NCBI GenBank assembly: GCA_963734685.1
Contig: CAVTIC010000007.1
Span: 62,001 to 126,000, forward strand
Length of the DNA: 64,000 nt
Direction of reading: 5' to 3'
From: JAOUEA01 sp963734685
Lineage (GTDB): Bacteria; Actinomycetota; UBA4738; HRBIN12
The translations under genes were made by a program, and so were the position numbers. Shown piece after piece: positions 48,836 to 57,875 of the stretch. Position 1 is the first letter of the stretch, and every line of letters starts with the position of its first letter. Below the pieces are notes generated by a model that saw only the letters and a program-made list of their open reading frames with translations, was not told where the DNA came from and did no database searches.

Positions 48836-49669
48836 ATGGCCGAGATGAAGAAGAAGGGAACGGGGTCGTCGGCGGGGACATCCGATGCGTCCCCGAAGAA
48901 GATGAAGCGCAAGAAGTACGAGCGGGAGATGCGACGCCTGCACGGCGAGCTCGTCGCGATGCAGGAGTGGGTCAAGTCATCGGGCGCCAAGATCTGCGTC
49001 GCGTTCGAGGGGCGTGACACCGCGGGGAAGGGGGGCACGATCAAGCGGATCACCGAGCGGGTGAGCCCGCGCGTCTTCCGCGTGGTCGCCCTGCCGGCTC
49101 CGACCGAGCGCGAGAAGACACAGATGTACGTGCAGCGGTATGCCCCGCACTTCCCCGCCGCGGGCGAGGTCGTGATCTTCGACCGCAGCTGGTACAACCG
49201 CGCCGGCGTCGAGCGGGTGATGGGCTTCTGCACGCCCGAGCAGACGGAGCGCTTCCTCGAGCAGGTGCCCATGTTCGAGAAGGCGATGGTCGACTCCGGG
49301 ATCCTGCTGCTGAAGTACTGGCTCGAGGTCGGCCCCGACGAACAGACCCGGCGCCTCGAGAGTCGCATGGACGATCCGCGGAAGGTCTGGAAACTCTCGG
49401 ACATGGACCTGAAGTCCTACGGTCGCTGGTACGACTACTCTCGTGCGCGCGACGCGATGTTCGCCGCGACCGACAGCGCGTGGGCGCCGTGGTACGTCGC
49501 GCGTACCGACGATAAGAAGCGGGGTCGCCTCAACATCATCAGCCACCTGCTGAGCCAGGTCCCGTACGAGCCCCTGGCCCCGCTGGACGTGAAGCTGCCG
49601 AAACGCCAGGCGGCCGACGGGTACGAGGAGCCGAACCTCCCGCTCCGGCACATCCCGACGCCGTTCTGA
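48836..49669 (+). CDS. ppk2: Polyphosphate kinase 2 (PPK2)
   Basis: It has 277 residues, class I-like. PPK2 transfers phosphate between polyphosphate and nucleoside phosphates. Walker A is in FEGRDTAGKGGTIKR, the lid follows (RVFRVVALPAPTEREKTQMY), Walker B is VIFDRSWYNRAGVERVMGF, and the C-terminal RWYDYSRARDAMFAATD is conserved. ATG 48836 has GGGAGG upstream; the frame before it is not protein-like. With the DUF501-Ppx fusion, the window encodes both making or using and breaking polyphosphate. Confidence 0.95.
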   Translation: MAEMKKKGTGSSAGTSDASPKKMKRKKYEREMRRLHGELVAMQEWVKSSGAKICVAFEGRDTAGKGGTIKRITERVSPRVFRVVALPAPTEREKTQMYVQRYAPHFPAAGEVVIFDRSWYNRAGVERVMGFCTPEQTERFLEQVPMFEKAMVDSGILLLKYWLEVGPDEQTRRLESRMDDPRKVWKLSDMDLKSYGRWYDYSRARDAMFAATDSAWAPWYVARTDDKKRGRLNIISHLLSQVPYEPLAPLDVKLPKRQAADGYEEPNLPLRHIPTPF

Positions 49670-49672
49670 CGG

Positions 49673-49722
49673 TCACCCTCCGTCGTAGAGGTCGACCTGC
49701 TCGGTGTCGGTCATCTCGAGGC
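49673..49722 (-). pseudogene. 3' remnant of a second YflT-like gene
   Basis: Reading leftwards, about 16 residues, LEMTDTEQVDLYDGG and stop, match the end of the intact protein at 27796 (LEMTDTEEIDVYGSD). Upstream (to about 49840) only scraps remain. The remnant lies downstream of DUF2252 copy 2, exactly where the intact gene lies relative to DUF2252 copy 1; the three-helix gene is missing here. Confidence 0.7.
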
Positions 49723-49871
49723 GACCATCCGGCTGTGCTCGCCGACGAACGGTTCCGCGGCATCGATGATCGTTGGCTCCGTGCGGGTCTCGATCGGCAT
49801 CGTCACGACTCGTCACCACCCCAGGGAGGGTCCGGTACGCCCATCTGAACCGAGCGGTGCCGAGGGAGACA

Positions 49872-49888
49872 TCATCCGTTCGAGGTGA
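49872..49888. promoter_or_regulatory. P1-like dyad beside the YflT remnant
   Basis: TCATCCG-TTC-GAGGTGA, between the DUF2252 stop and the remnant. The only box near the right place is TCAGAT (minus strand, 34.5 bp), which is poor. It may be a leftover site. Confidence 0.35.
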
Positions 49889-49900
49889 AAGTCATCGCGG

Positions 49901-51313
49901 TCAGACCCCTTCCACCGCCTCGAGCCGCCCCGATCGGACCGCTTCCACGAACTCGGCGTAGTCACGCTCGTTCTGGTCGGCGTAGCGCACAGCGAAGTCG
50001 GTCATCGCTCGATCGAAGCGGTCGCCCGAACCGAGGTACGCGGCGATCGCCACAGCGTCTCCCGAACGGGCGTGGGCTCTGGCGAGCGTCCATCCGCAGA
50101 CACCGGCGTAGTACGTCATCGACTGTGGATCCTGTTCCTCGATGACGGCCGATCCCTTCATGTCTCGGAGCTGGCGCCAGTAGTAGTAGATGTCGTCTCG
50201 GACGCCCTTCGTCCAGCCGAGGAAGATGTCGCTGGCCGCCTGCATGATTCGCTGGCCCTGCACGACCCGTTCGCCCGGCTGGCGGAACCGGCTCTTGGGG
50301 AGGTGGTCTTCGAGAACCGACCTCGTCGCCTGCTTGACCTGCAGGAAGAGCGGGTCGTCGTCGTCGCGACCGCGGAACAACGCGATCCAGGCACGCGTGC
50401 CCACGCTCCCCACGCCCACGACCTTGCGTGCGACGTCGACCAGTTCGTATCGCTCGAGCAGTCGGCGTCGATCATCGGGCAGCGTCGACCGGTAGGCACG
50501 GAGCAGGCTGTGCAGGCCCTTCTGGACCTCCTCGTCGGAGACCCCGAACGTCGATGCCAGATCCCGCAGAGGCACGATCACGGGGGGATCGCTCACGATC
50601 CGACGCTGCCCGTCGCTCACCTCGGTCAGCTTCGAGAGGGCTTGGACGCTGTCCTTCGTCCGCGCCTTCGCGAGGGCCTTCTCGGCCCTCGATGCGATCC
50701 GCTGCCGATGCTTGTTCGCTCTCGCGATGCCCCGCGCGATCACCTCCTCTGCATCGAGTCGCGAGTACCACACGTCGAGCGTGCGCATCTGCGCGAAGTC
50801 GGCCATCGCCTCGCGGTACGAGCTGACCGATCTCGTGGCGGTGCTCCGCGCGTCGGCATCGGAGAAGCCGTTGTCGCGGGCCGCGACCACGAAGCTCGCG
50901 GACAGCCGGGCAACGTCGTACTCGAAGGGTCCCGGGAGCGTCTCGTCGAAGTCGTTGAGGTCGAACAGCAAGGTGCGCTCGGGTGAGGCGTAGACACCGA
51001 AGTTCGACAGGTGCGCGTCGCCGCACGACTGGACGTCGAGACCGGCGCGGGGCAGGGTCGCCAGGTCTGCCGCCATGATCTTCGCCCCGCCGCGGTAGAA
51101 CGTGAACGGCGACACCATCATGCGTCCGTGACGCACCGGCACGAGGTCGGGCTCCCGGGTCGTGTCCTGCTCCTCGAGCAGCGCGACGGGATCCGGTCGG
51201 TCGGGGGCCGGTTGCCAGCCCTCGAGGTTGGAACGGGGCATCCGTTTGCGGGCAGCCTTGCCGACCTCGCGGCGTTCGGCGAGCGTGGGGTGCTGGATCT
51301 TGCGTGTCGCCAT
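49901..51313 (-). CDS. DUF2252 protein (kinase-like fold), copy 2
   Basis: It has 470 residues from ATG 51313 (MATRKIQHPTLAERREVGKA), intact. It shares the motifs of copy 1: RMMVSPFTFYRGGAKIMAAD, SCGDAHLSNFGVYASPE, DLNDFDETLPGPFEYDVARL, KSRFRQPGERVVQGQR. The paralogues differ mainly in the middle. Function unknown; the fold suggests a phosphotransferase. It stands alone, with the remains of its former downstream partner at 49673. A TAGCGT box is at 51343-51348 on the minus strand. Confidence 0.9.
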   Translation of the reverse strand: MATRKIQHPTLAERREVGKAARKRMPRSNLEGWQPAPDRPDPVALLEEQDTTREPDLVPVRHGRMMVSPFTFYRGGAKIMAADLATLPRAGLDVQSCGDAHLSNFGVYASPERTLLFDLNDFDETLPGPFEYDVARLSASFVVAARDNGFSDADARSTATRSVSSYREAMADFAQMRTLDVWYSRLDAEEVIARGIARANKHRQRIASRAEKALAKARTKDSVQALSKLTEVSDGQRRIVSDPPVIVPLRDLASTFGVSDEEVQKGLHSLLRAYRSTLPDDRRRLLERYELVDVARKVVGVGSVGTRAWIALFRGRDDDDPLFLQVKQATRSVLEDHLPKSRFRQPGERVVQGQRIMQAASDIFLGWTKGVRDDIYYYWRQLRDMKGSAVIEEQDPQSMTYYAGVCGWTLARAHARSGDAVAIAAYLGSGDRFDRAMTDFAVRYADQNERDYAEFVEAVRSGRLEAVEGV

Positions 51314-51417
51314 CGGGTCCACCTTCCTCGTGCGCCGATCGGACGCTAACGTGTGCCATCGTCGCACCGCGAGGCCGGCTGCGCCTCATCCGATGTGGGG
51401 GAAGGACCCTCCGGAAG

Positions 51418-51434
51418 TCATACCCATCGGGTGA
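51418..51434. promoter_or_regulatory. P1 dyad upstream of the Na+/H+ antiporter
   Basis: TCATACC-CAT-CGGGTGA; exactly 33.5 bp from TAGCTT (51457-51462). Confidence 0.5.
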
Positions 51435-51500
51435 TGTGAGGTCGAGCCCTCCGCCCTAGCTTCTAGGAGGGATCCACGCAGAGCCGCGGAGCGAGGTCGC

Positions 51501-52784
51501 ATGAGCGGAACGGTCGTCCTGCTGGTCATCGTCGCGGCGTATGCGCTGCTCGCCCGCCGGTTGGATCGACTGCTCATCAGCGGGCCGATGATCTTCGTGG
51601 CCGCGGGGCTCGTGCTCGGCCCCGAGGGGACAGGACTGCTCGAACTCTCGCTCGACAGTGAGGTGGTCCTCGGCTTCACGGAGATCACGCTCGCGGCGCT
51701 GCTGTTCGCCGATGCGAGCACGGTGCCGATCCGCGCGGTCGAAGGTGATGCCGGCGTGCCCGGCCGGCTCTTGAGCGTCGGGCTCCTGCTCACGATCGCC
51801 GCCGGGGCAGTGCTGGGGGCGGTCGTCGCCCCGGAGCTCGGGTGGGCGGGCGCAGCGCTCATCGCCTCGGTCCTCGCTCCCACCGACGCCGCGTTGGGTA
51901 TGGCGGTCGTGACCGATGCGGCGGTGCCGGTGCGCATCCGTCGAGCCCTGAACATCGAGAGTGGGCTTAACGACGGCATCGCCACACCGTTCGTGACCGT
52001 GTTCCTCGCGGCCGTGCTGAGCGAGGAGGGACTCGAAGGTGGTTCGTGGGCGCTCGACGCCTTCGTCGACATCGGGCTCGCGATCCTCACCGCGTTGATC
52101 ATCGGAGGGCTGGGCGGCCGTCTCCTCTCGATGGCCGCGCGCCGTGGCTGGACCTCCCGGGTCTCGGAGCAGCTCTGCGTCCTGTCCTTCGCCGTCCTCG
52201 CCTACGTCGGAGCGGTCGAGATCGGCGGGAACGGATTCGTGAGCGCGTTCACGGCCGGACTCGTCTTCGGCGCCGTCGCCCGGGATCGCCGTGAGGCGAT
52301 CGGGTTCACGGAGGACGCCTCGATGTTCGCTTCCTTCCTGGTGTGGGTCATCTTCGGCGCCTCGTTCGCAGGCCCGGTGCTGGCCGGTTCCCTCGACGGC
52401 ACGGCCGTCGTCTACGCGATCGTGAGCTTGACGCTCGTCCGCATGGTGCCGGTCGCGATCGCGCTGGTGGGGAAGGGGTTCCGCCGGAGCACGGTCGCCT
52501 TCATGGGGTGGTTCGGTCCACGCGGCCTCGCGTCGGTCGTGTTCACGCTGATCGCCCTCGAGGAGCTGCACGGCACTCCGCTCGACGAACCGCTGTTGGG
52601 CATCGCGACCTGGACGATCCTGCTCTCGGTGATCCTGCACGGGGTCACCGCGCATCCGTTGGCGGGCGCGTACGGTGGTCGGATCCGCGCGGGCGACCCG
52701 ACGGCGCCGGAGCTCGTCGAGGTGGCCGAGCCTCACGTGCGGCGGCACCTCCTGCGCCGGACGGAGGAGCGGTCCACTCCCTAG
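51501..52784 (+). CDS. Cation:proton antiporter (CPA1/NhaP type)
   Basis: It has 427 residues and about twelve membrane segments. Family marks: GPMIFVAAGLVLGPEGTGLL, the ion-binding SVLAPTDAALGMAVV, NIESGLNDGIATPFVTVF (the ND motif), and GWFGPRGLASVVFTLIAL. It should exchange Na+ or K+ for protons for pH and salt balance. The start is ATG 51501. It ends overlapping by 4 bases the stop of the convergent K+-channel gene. Confidence 0.92.
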   Translation: MSGTVVLLVIVAAYALLARRLDRLLISGPMIFVAAGLVLGPEGTGLLELSLDSEVVLGFTEITLAALLFADASTVPIRAVEGDAGVPGRLLSVGLLLTIAAGAVLGAVVAPELGWAGAALIASVLAPTDAALGMAVVTDAAVPVRIRRALNIESGLNDGIATPFVTVFLAAVLSEEGLEGGSWALDAFVDIGLAILTALIIGGLGGRLLSMAARRGWTSRVSEQLCVLSFAVLAYVGAVEIGGNGFVSAFTAGLVFGAVARDRREAIGFTEDASMFASFLVWVIFGASFAGPVLAGSLDGTAVVYAIVSLTLVRMVPVAIALVGKGFRRSTVAFMGWFGPRGLASVVFTLIALEELHGTPLDEPLLGIATWTILLSVILHGVTAHPLAGAYGGRIRAGDPTAPELVEVAEPHVRRHLLRRTEERSTP

Positions 52785-53554
52785 CCCGACGTGTCCTCGG
52801 CGACCGAGGGTGGATCTGTTCCTGCGGCGTCCTCGACGTCCGATGGTGAGACCTCGCCGCTCTCGGCGGCACGCCAGCGGGCGGGTCTCCAGACCGTGAT
52901 CACCTTCGCGACGGCGGTCACGAGGAAGAGCTGACCCACGAGCATCTCGCCGACCGCGGCCGTCTGACCGAGCCGGCCGGCCGGCACGAGGTTCCCGTAG
53001 CCCGTCGTCGTGAGGGTCGTGAAGCTGAAGAACAGGACACGAGGGACCGTCGCCTCGAGCCCTCCTTCGAAGAACGGAGAATCGAACGAGCCGATCGCCT
53101 GATAGGCGTAGGCGAAGAACATGCCGACGAAGAGGTACGCGTCGATCGCTCCCAACACGGTTTCCTGATCGACCTCTCGCTGCACCACGATCGATCGCAA
53201 GATCGAGAGCGGTGCGAGGAAGTACAGGGCAGTGCTCGCGATGAAGAGGAGACCGGTCGTCAGATCGGATTCGTCGGAGAACAGCGCCACGACCGCCACG
53301 ACGACGGCGTAGGCGAGGGCGATCGCCGCAATCGTGAGCACGACCCGACGTGCGCCCGCGACCCGCAGGGCGAGCCACACGGTGAGCACCTGCAGCACGA
53401 CGATGATCGACCGTTGCCACTGCTGGGTCGCCGTCGCCGAGGCGACATAGGTGATCAGGAGCAGCACGAGGATCGAGCCGTAGCTGTCCGGTGAGACGAG
53501 CGCGCGGGTCAGCCGCCGCCGCCGCGCTCGGCGAGGTGCCGACCGTGCCCTCAT
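52781..53554 (-). CDS. Two-pore-domain-like K+ channel / ion channel protein
   Basis: It has 257 residues: a basic start (MRARSAPRRARRRRLTRALV), about five membrane segments, then a pore loop FFSFTTLTTTGYGNLVPAGR with the TTGYGN selectivity filter, a last helix (GEMLVGQLFLVTAVAKVITV) and a Ser/Asp-rich tail. No RCK or cyclic-nucleotide domain. It is convergent with the antiporter, so K+ and Na+/H+ traffic genes are adjacent. The remnant at 29898-30150 is a close paralogue with a broken filter. Confidence 0.85.
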   Translation of the reverse strand: MRARSAPRRARRRRLTRALVSPDSYGSILVLLLITYVASATATQQWQRSIIVVLQVLTVWLALRVAGARRVVLTIAAIALAYAVVVAVVALFSDESDLTTGLLFIASTALYFLAPLSILRSIVVQREVDQETVLGAIDAYLFVGMFFAYAYQAIGSFDSPFFEGGLEATVPRVLFFSFTTLTTTGYGNLVPAGRLGQTAAVGEMLVGQLFLVTAVAKVITVWRPARWRAAESGEVSPSDVEDAAGTDPPSVAEDTSG

Positions 53555-53605
53555 GCGTCCTCCGCAGGGTAGCTGGCGAGCAGCGTGCGTTCCTGCACGG
53601 CAACA

Positions 53606-53622
53606 TCATCCGGGTCGGATGA
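53606..53622. promoter_or_regulatory. P1 dyad, perfect inverted repeat, upstream of the 835-residue membrane protein
   Basis: TCATCCG-GGT-CGGATGA: both arms match completely. The centre is 34.5 bp from TAGGCT (53646-53651). It is the best example of the motif. Confidence 0.65.
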
Positions 53623-53724
53623 CCCTCCGCTGTCGATCACTCGGCTAGGCTCCACCTGTCGCATCACCTTCCGCTGCCCATCCTGGCCACGGAAGGACCG
53701 CGGCGGGCGCCTCCTGGGTGCAGC

Positions 53725-56232
53725 GTGGCCGGATCGATGGAGTCTGCCATGGCGGGTGATGAAGTGGTAGCAGGGATCCGCGACGGTTCTGCGGGCACCG
53801 AGGAACCCCCGGCGCCCGCGAAGCGTCGCGGTCGGCAGGTCGCCGGCATCAGGGTCTTCTCGTCGGCTCCCCACGCGCCTCGGGCTCGGCGACCCACCGA
53901 CGGCGTGCTCCTGGTGCTCGCGATCCTCGGCATCGTCGCCCTGTCGTTCCCGGCGCCCGGGCCGACGGCGCTCGATACCGCGACCGCCGACCTCGTCGCC
54001 GAGCTCCCTGGGCTCGTCGGCTGGTTCTGGGAGATCTCGTACGACCTGCTGATCGTCTGGTCGCTCGTCTTGCTGCTGGTCGCCCTGTTCACGCCCGGCA
54101 GGAAGCGTCTGTTCCTCGATGAGGTGCTCGCGGTCGGCCTCGGCCTCGGGTCGGCGATCGTCGTCGCCGCGATCGGTGGGACCGACACGTCGACGAGCCT
54201 CGAGGGGCTGCTCAACTCCTCGTCGCCGGCGATCTACCTCGGGACGCGCATCGCCGTGGCGACGGCCGTGATCGTGACGGCGTCGCCGCATCTGGCCCGC
54301 CCCCTGCGGCACGTCGGGCGGTGGCTGATCGCGCTCGGGATCGTCTCGGGCATCGCCCTCGGGGCGACGCTTCCGATCGGCGCCGCCGCAGGATTCCTGC
54401 TCGGATTCGCCGTGGCAGCGTTGACGCATCTGCTCGTGGGCTCCCCCGGGGGCAACCTCACCCTCGATCAGGTGTCGGAGGCTCTCGGTGAGCTCGGCGT
54501 GGAGGCGACCGACCTGCGAGCGGCGGTGCTGCAGCCACGCGGGGTCGCGCTCGCGTTGGCGTCCTCCATCGATGGCCACCCGCTCATGGTGAAGGTCTTC
54601 GGCCGTGACGCGTACGACGGTCAGGTGGTCGCAGCCGCTTGGTCCGCGATCTGGAATCGGGGTGTGAAACCGGTCGGCAGGGGCCGGCTGCAGCAGGTCG
54701 AGCACGAAGCGCTCGTATCGCTCCTCGCCGAGCGCGGGGGGGTGCCGGTGCTGCCGGTCGTGGCCGCCGGACAGGTCGCCGAGGGCGACGCGCTCCTCGT
54801 GCTCGAGGCCGACGCGCGGCCCTACGGCTCGTTCGCCGCCGACGAGATCGACGACCACATGCTGGGCGGCTGGTGGCGGATCCTCGGGAAGCTCCACGAG
54901 CTTGGCGTGTCGCACGGTCGGGTGGATGCGGATCGACTCGGCATCCGTTCGGACGGCTCGCCCGTCTTCATCGACCTCGGTGCGGCGAGGGTGGCCGCTA
55001 CCGAGTTCGAGCTCCTGACCGACCGGGCGCAGCTGCTCGTGCTCACGACCCTCTCGGTCGGTGAAGAACGGGCGGTCGCCGCGGCATCCGACGCGATCGG
55101 GGCCGACGGCCTCGCCGACGTGCTCCCGTTCCTGCAGCCCGCGGTGTTCGACCTCGACACCCGGAAGGCGATCCGCGCTGAGGAATGGGATCTCGAGGAC
55201 CTTCGGACCCTGACCGCGGAGCGCACCCACATCGCGATCCCACCCCTCGAACCGATCCGGCGGATCACATGGGGGTCGTTGGCCAAACTCGCCGTGGCCG
55301 GCCTGCTCGCCTACGCGCTCATCTCCGTGTTCGCCGACGTCGGCATCGACACGATCATCGAGGAGTTCAAGAACGCCGACTGGGCATGGCTCGTGGTTGC
55401 GTTGGTGGTGACGCCGTTCGCGCAGGTGCCGCAGGCCTTCTCCACGATGGGGGCCACCATGCAGTCCGTCAGGTTCTGGCCCGTGCTCATGTTGCAGTAC
55501 GGGGTGCAGTTCATCGCGCTCGCCGTACCGAGCTCCGCAGCCAGGGTCGCGCTGGAGATCCGGTTCTTCCAACGCGTCGGCGTGCCGGGAGCCGGCGCGA
55601 TCTCGATCGGCATGATCGACAGCTTCAGCACGTTCGTGATCCAGATGTTGCTGATCACGGTGATCCTGGTCTCCGGCATGGTCAGCCTGAACCTGTCGTC
55701 GAACGGTCAGGACTCGTCGGACGGGTCGTCGGGCTCGTTCAACTGGCAGGCGTTGCTGATCGCGACGGCGCTCGTGGTGGTGGCGCTCATCGTCGCGCTC
55801 CTCGTCCCCAAGACTCGCAAGATGCTGCGCGGCTTCTGGAACATCTTGCGGGAGAAGGCTTCCGACGCGAAGGCCGCGCTCCGGGTGCTCCGCCACCCCA
55901 AGAAGCTGTTGCTCTTGCTCGGCGGCAACTTCGTCGCGCAGGTGATGCTCGCGATCATCCTCGGCTTGTGTCTGAAGGCCTTCGGGCATTCCGCCTCGCT
56001 CGCCGCGCTGATCCTCGTCAACACCTTCGTCAGCCTCTTCGCGGGGTTCATGCCGGTGCCGGGCGGCGTGGGGGTAGCCGAGGCGGGCTACACGGCCGGG
56101 TTGATCGCGATCGGGATCCCTGAAGGTGCGGCGACATCCACGGCCGTGGCCTTCCGGCTCGTCACGTTCTACCTGCCGCCCCTGTGGGGCACGTTCGCGA
56201 TGAGGTGGATGAAGCAGCACGACTACCTCTGA
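53725..56232 (+). CDS. Kinase-like domain fused to a lysylphosphatidylglycerol-synthase-type (UPF0104) flippase domain
   Basis: 835 residues from GTG 53725 (ATG 53737 and 53749 are alternatives). N-terminal half: about seven membrane helices (to about 240). Then a cytoplasmic domain with RIO/APH-like traits (VALALASSIDGHPLMVKVFG, then VEHEALVSLLAERGGVPVLP and HELGVSHGRVDADRLGIRSD and FIDLGAA, where a kinase would have HxDxxxxN and DFG). The histidine loop lacks a normal catalytic Asp, so it may be a pseudokinase. C-terminal half: the UPF0104/YbhN-MprF-type membrane domain with PSSAARVALEIRFFQRVGVP and MPVPGGVGVAEAGYTAGL. A lipid transporter or sensor is likely. Confidence 0.8.
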   Translation: MAGSMESAMAGDEVVAGIRDGSAGTEEPPAPAKRRGRQVAGIRVFSSAPHAPRARRPTDGVLLVLAILGIVALSFPAPGPTALDTATADLVAELPGLVGWFWEISYDLLIVWSLVLLLVALFTPGRKRLFLDEVLAVGLGLGSAIVVAAIGGTDTSTSLEGLLNSSSPAIYLGTRIAVATAVIVTASPHLARPLRHVGRWLIALGIVSGIALGATLPIGAAAGFLLGFAVAALTHLLVGSPGGNLTLDQVSEALGELGVEATDLRAAVLQPRGVALALASSIDGHPLMVKVFGRDAYDGQVVAAAWSAIWNRGVKPVGRGRLQQVEHEALVSLLAERGGVPVLPVVAAGQVAEGDALLVLEADARPYGSFAADEIDDHMLGGWWRILGKLHELGVSHGRVDADRLGIRSDGSPVFIDLGAARVAATEFELLTDRAQLLVLTTLSVGEERAVAAASDAIGADGLADVLPFLQPAVFDLDTRKAIRAEEWDLEDLRTLTAERTHIAIPPLEPIRRITWGSLAKLAVAGLLAYALISVFADVGIDTIIEEFKNADWAWLVVALVVTPFAQVPQAFSTMGATMQSVRFWPVLMLQYGVQFIALAVPSSAARVALEIRFFQRVGVPGAGAISIGMIDSFSTFVIQMLLITVILVSGMVSLNLSSNGQDSSDGSSGSFNWQALLIATALVVVALIVALLVPKTRKMLRGFWNILREKASDAKAALRVLRHPKKLLLLLGGNFVAQVMLAIILGLCLKAFGHSASLAALILVNTFVSLFAGFMPVPGGVGVAEAGYTAGLIAIGIPEGAATSTAVAFRLVTFYLPPLWGTFAMRWMKQHDYL

Positions 56233-56238
56233 GAGGTG

Positions 56239-56895
56239 TCAGTCGATCGAGAGGCTGATCGGGAACGTCGCGATCCAGCCGGCCGCCACGAGGAACACGA
56301 CGACGCCGACCGACAGCACGGCCTTCTTCAAGCCCGGTCGTGGGAGCTTCGTGCTGATGCCCGCGAAGAAGAGCGCCACCGCGAACAGGACGACCCCCAG
56401 CACGTAGTTGGTCGCTCGCTGCACGTACACCCTCGCGGTCTCGGCGGTCGCGTTGGCCGTCGCCTCCAGCTTCCTCGCCTGATCGTTCGCGGCGACCGAG
56501 TACTCGGGCATCGCGAAGGGGGAGTCGGGCGCCGACGCGTCGGTGAAGGGATCGGTCTGGATCCACGCTCGGAACGCCGGGTTGAACTCGTCGCGGAAGC
56601 GCTGCTCGTAGAAGTCGGCCAGGTCGGCGTCGCCGGTGAGGTCGGCATCGACCCACTGCGTGAAGAGCGCGATGTCGATCTGGCTCTGGGCATTCGCGAG
56701 GTTCGACGCCTTGGTGGACTCGACCCGGGCTGCGTTCGCGGCGCTGAACGCCTTGGCCTGCTCGCCCGTCCATCGACTCGCCTGGTAGCTGCTCCACGCC
56801 GTCGCAACCGCGGCGGCCGCCAGCAGGATCGCGGCGGCCGTGTCGATCCAGGCTCGGTTGCTTCCAGCGGCGGGCCGGTCGTTCGACGGGCTCAC
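56239..56895 (-). CDS. Unknown membrane protein downstream of DUF4239
   Basis: It has 218 residues from GTG 56895: one N-terminal membrane helix (AWIDTAAAILLAAAAVATAW), a long helical external or cytoplasmic part (SRWTGEQAKAFSAANAARVE, then FYEQRFRDEFNPAFRAWIQT), and two C-terminal membrane helices (YVLGVVLFAVALFFAGIST, SVGVVVFLVAAGWIATFPIS). It overlaps the DUF4239 stop by 4 bases (GTGA), so the two act together. It resembles DUF4337-type proteins, but I am not sure. Confidence 0.72.
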   Translation of the reverse strand: MSPSNDRPAAGSNRAWIDTAAAILLAAAAVATAWSSYQASRWTGEQAKAFSAANAARVESTKASNLANAQSQIDIALFTQWVDADLTGDADLADFYEQRFRDEFNPAFRAWIQTDPFTDASAPDSPFAMPEYSVAANDQARKLEATANATAETARVYVQRATNYVLGVVLFAVALFFAGISTKLPRPGLKKAVLSVGVVVFLVAAGWIATFPISLSID

Positions 56896-57716
56896 GATGG
56901 CTGGCCACTCGCATCGCAGGGAAGGGGGTCGTCGATGTCGAGTGCCGCGCGCGCCTCGTCGAGGATCGTGAGGGACCGCTGCATCGCCACGGGTTGCAGG
57001 CCCCCGATATCCCCCTGGTAGGGCCGGTTCAGTGCGGCGAGCACGAGCAGCGTCGCGACGACCACCGCGGTGACGGTGCCCGCCATCATGCCTTGCACGA
57101 CCGCAGATTCCCCGCTGTCGGCGAAGAAGAGCAGGTAGAGGAAGACGAGGGACGCGGAGAGGAACAACACGATCCAGACGGGCGGCGGCACGATGCCTTC
57201 CGCCGCGTGCAGACGGTCCCGTCGACCCTCCTCGCGGGCGCTGCTCTGGGACAGCCAGGCATCGAACGCGCTCTGTTCGCTCGCGGTCCTCGGCTCGGTA
57301 GTCTCCAAGGTTCGGAACATGGCCAGCCCCCATGGATTGATCGGTCCGGTCTCCGACTCCGAGCCCATCGCGGGCCACTCCTGCTCGACGACGGATCGTC
57401 CGTAGCAGATCAGCTCGCCCGAGAGACGGGCGCCGACGTCCGAAGGCATCAGCTGGGCGGTCTCGAACTGTTGCACGACCAAGAGGGCTTCGGCTTCCGC
57501 ACCGCTCCTCGAGTCGTCGTACTTCGTGAATGCCAGGAAGACGACGAACCCCAGCAGCAGAGCGAATCCGGTCGAGAGCACGCCGAAGACCCCGGATGCG
57601 CGGTCGCCGTCCTGGAAGCGGCTGCCCTCGGGAGCGCCCCGCCGCACGAGCAGCATCACTCCGACCATGACCGCCGTCACCCCCACGACGATCAGCCCTG
57701 CCCAGACGAGATCCAC
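56892..57716 (-). CDS. DUF4239 membrane protein (bestrophin-like)
   Basis: It has 274 residues: two N-terminal membrane helices (LVWAGLIVVGVTAVMVGVML; GVLSTGFALLLGFVVFLAFT), a long soluble part, and two C-terminal helices (WIVLFLSASLVFLYLLFFAD; GTVTAVVVATLLVLAALNRP). The YDDSRSGAEAEALLVVQQFE motif after the second helix is typical of DUF4239, which is suggested to be an anion-channel-like family. The promoter TAGCGT (minus strand, 57744-57749) stands 33.5 bp from the P1 dyad at 57772. Confidence 0.82.
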   Translation of the reverse strand: MDLVWAGLIVVGVTAVMVGVMLLVRRGAPEGSRFQDGDRASGVFGVLSTGFALLLGFVVFLAFTKYDDSRSGAEAEALLVVQQFETAQLMPSDVGARLSGELICYGRSVVEQEWPAMGSESETGPINPWGLAMFRTLETTEPRTASEQSAFDAWLSQSSAREEGRRDRLHAAEGIVPPPVWIVLFLSASLVFLYLLFFADSGESAVVQGMMAGTVTAVVVATLLVLAALNRPYQGDIGGLQPVAMQRSLTILDEARAALDIDDPLPCDASGQPS

Positions 57717-57771
57717 CCGAACGCCTCCTCACGCGCTGGCCGCACGCTAGTGACAGCCCAACCGATCAGCA

Positions 57772-57788
57772 TCATCCGACCCGGGCGA
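57772..57788. promoter_or_regulatory. P1 dyad between divergent DUF4239 and DUF6325 operons
   Basis: TCATCCG-ACC-CGGGCGA. The centre is 33.5 bp from TAGCGT on the minus strand (57744-57749) and 33.5 bp from CACTAT on the plus strand (57811-57816). Confidence 0.6.
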
Positions 57789-57875
57789 TGTCGTCCCCCG
57801 CCCCAGCGGACACTATGGCCTGGGAGCGGGTGACCGCCAGGTCACCGGCCCGTGTCCGAGCGGAAGGAGCGGAGG

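Noticed and set aside
51386..51402. TCATCCG-ATG-TGGGGGA before DUF2252 copy 2 as a P1 site
   Set aside because: Only one arm fits; the clear TAGCGT box is 48.5 bp away. GACGAT at 33.5 bp is too weak to count.
53551..56220. Minus-strand frame of 889 codons under the kinase-flippase gene
   Set aside because: Composition is that of a GC-rich shadow (Arg, Asp, Gln, His) with no domain; the plus strand carries clear membrane and UPF0104 motifs.
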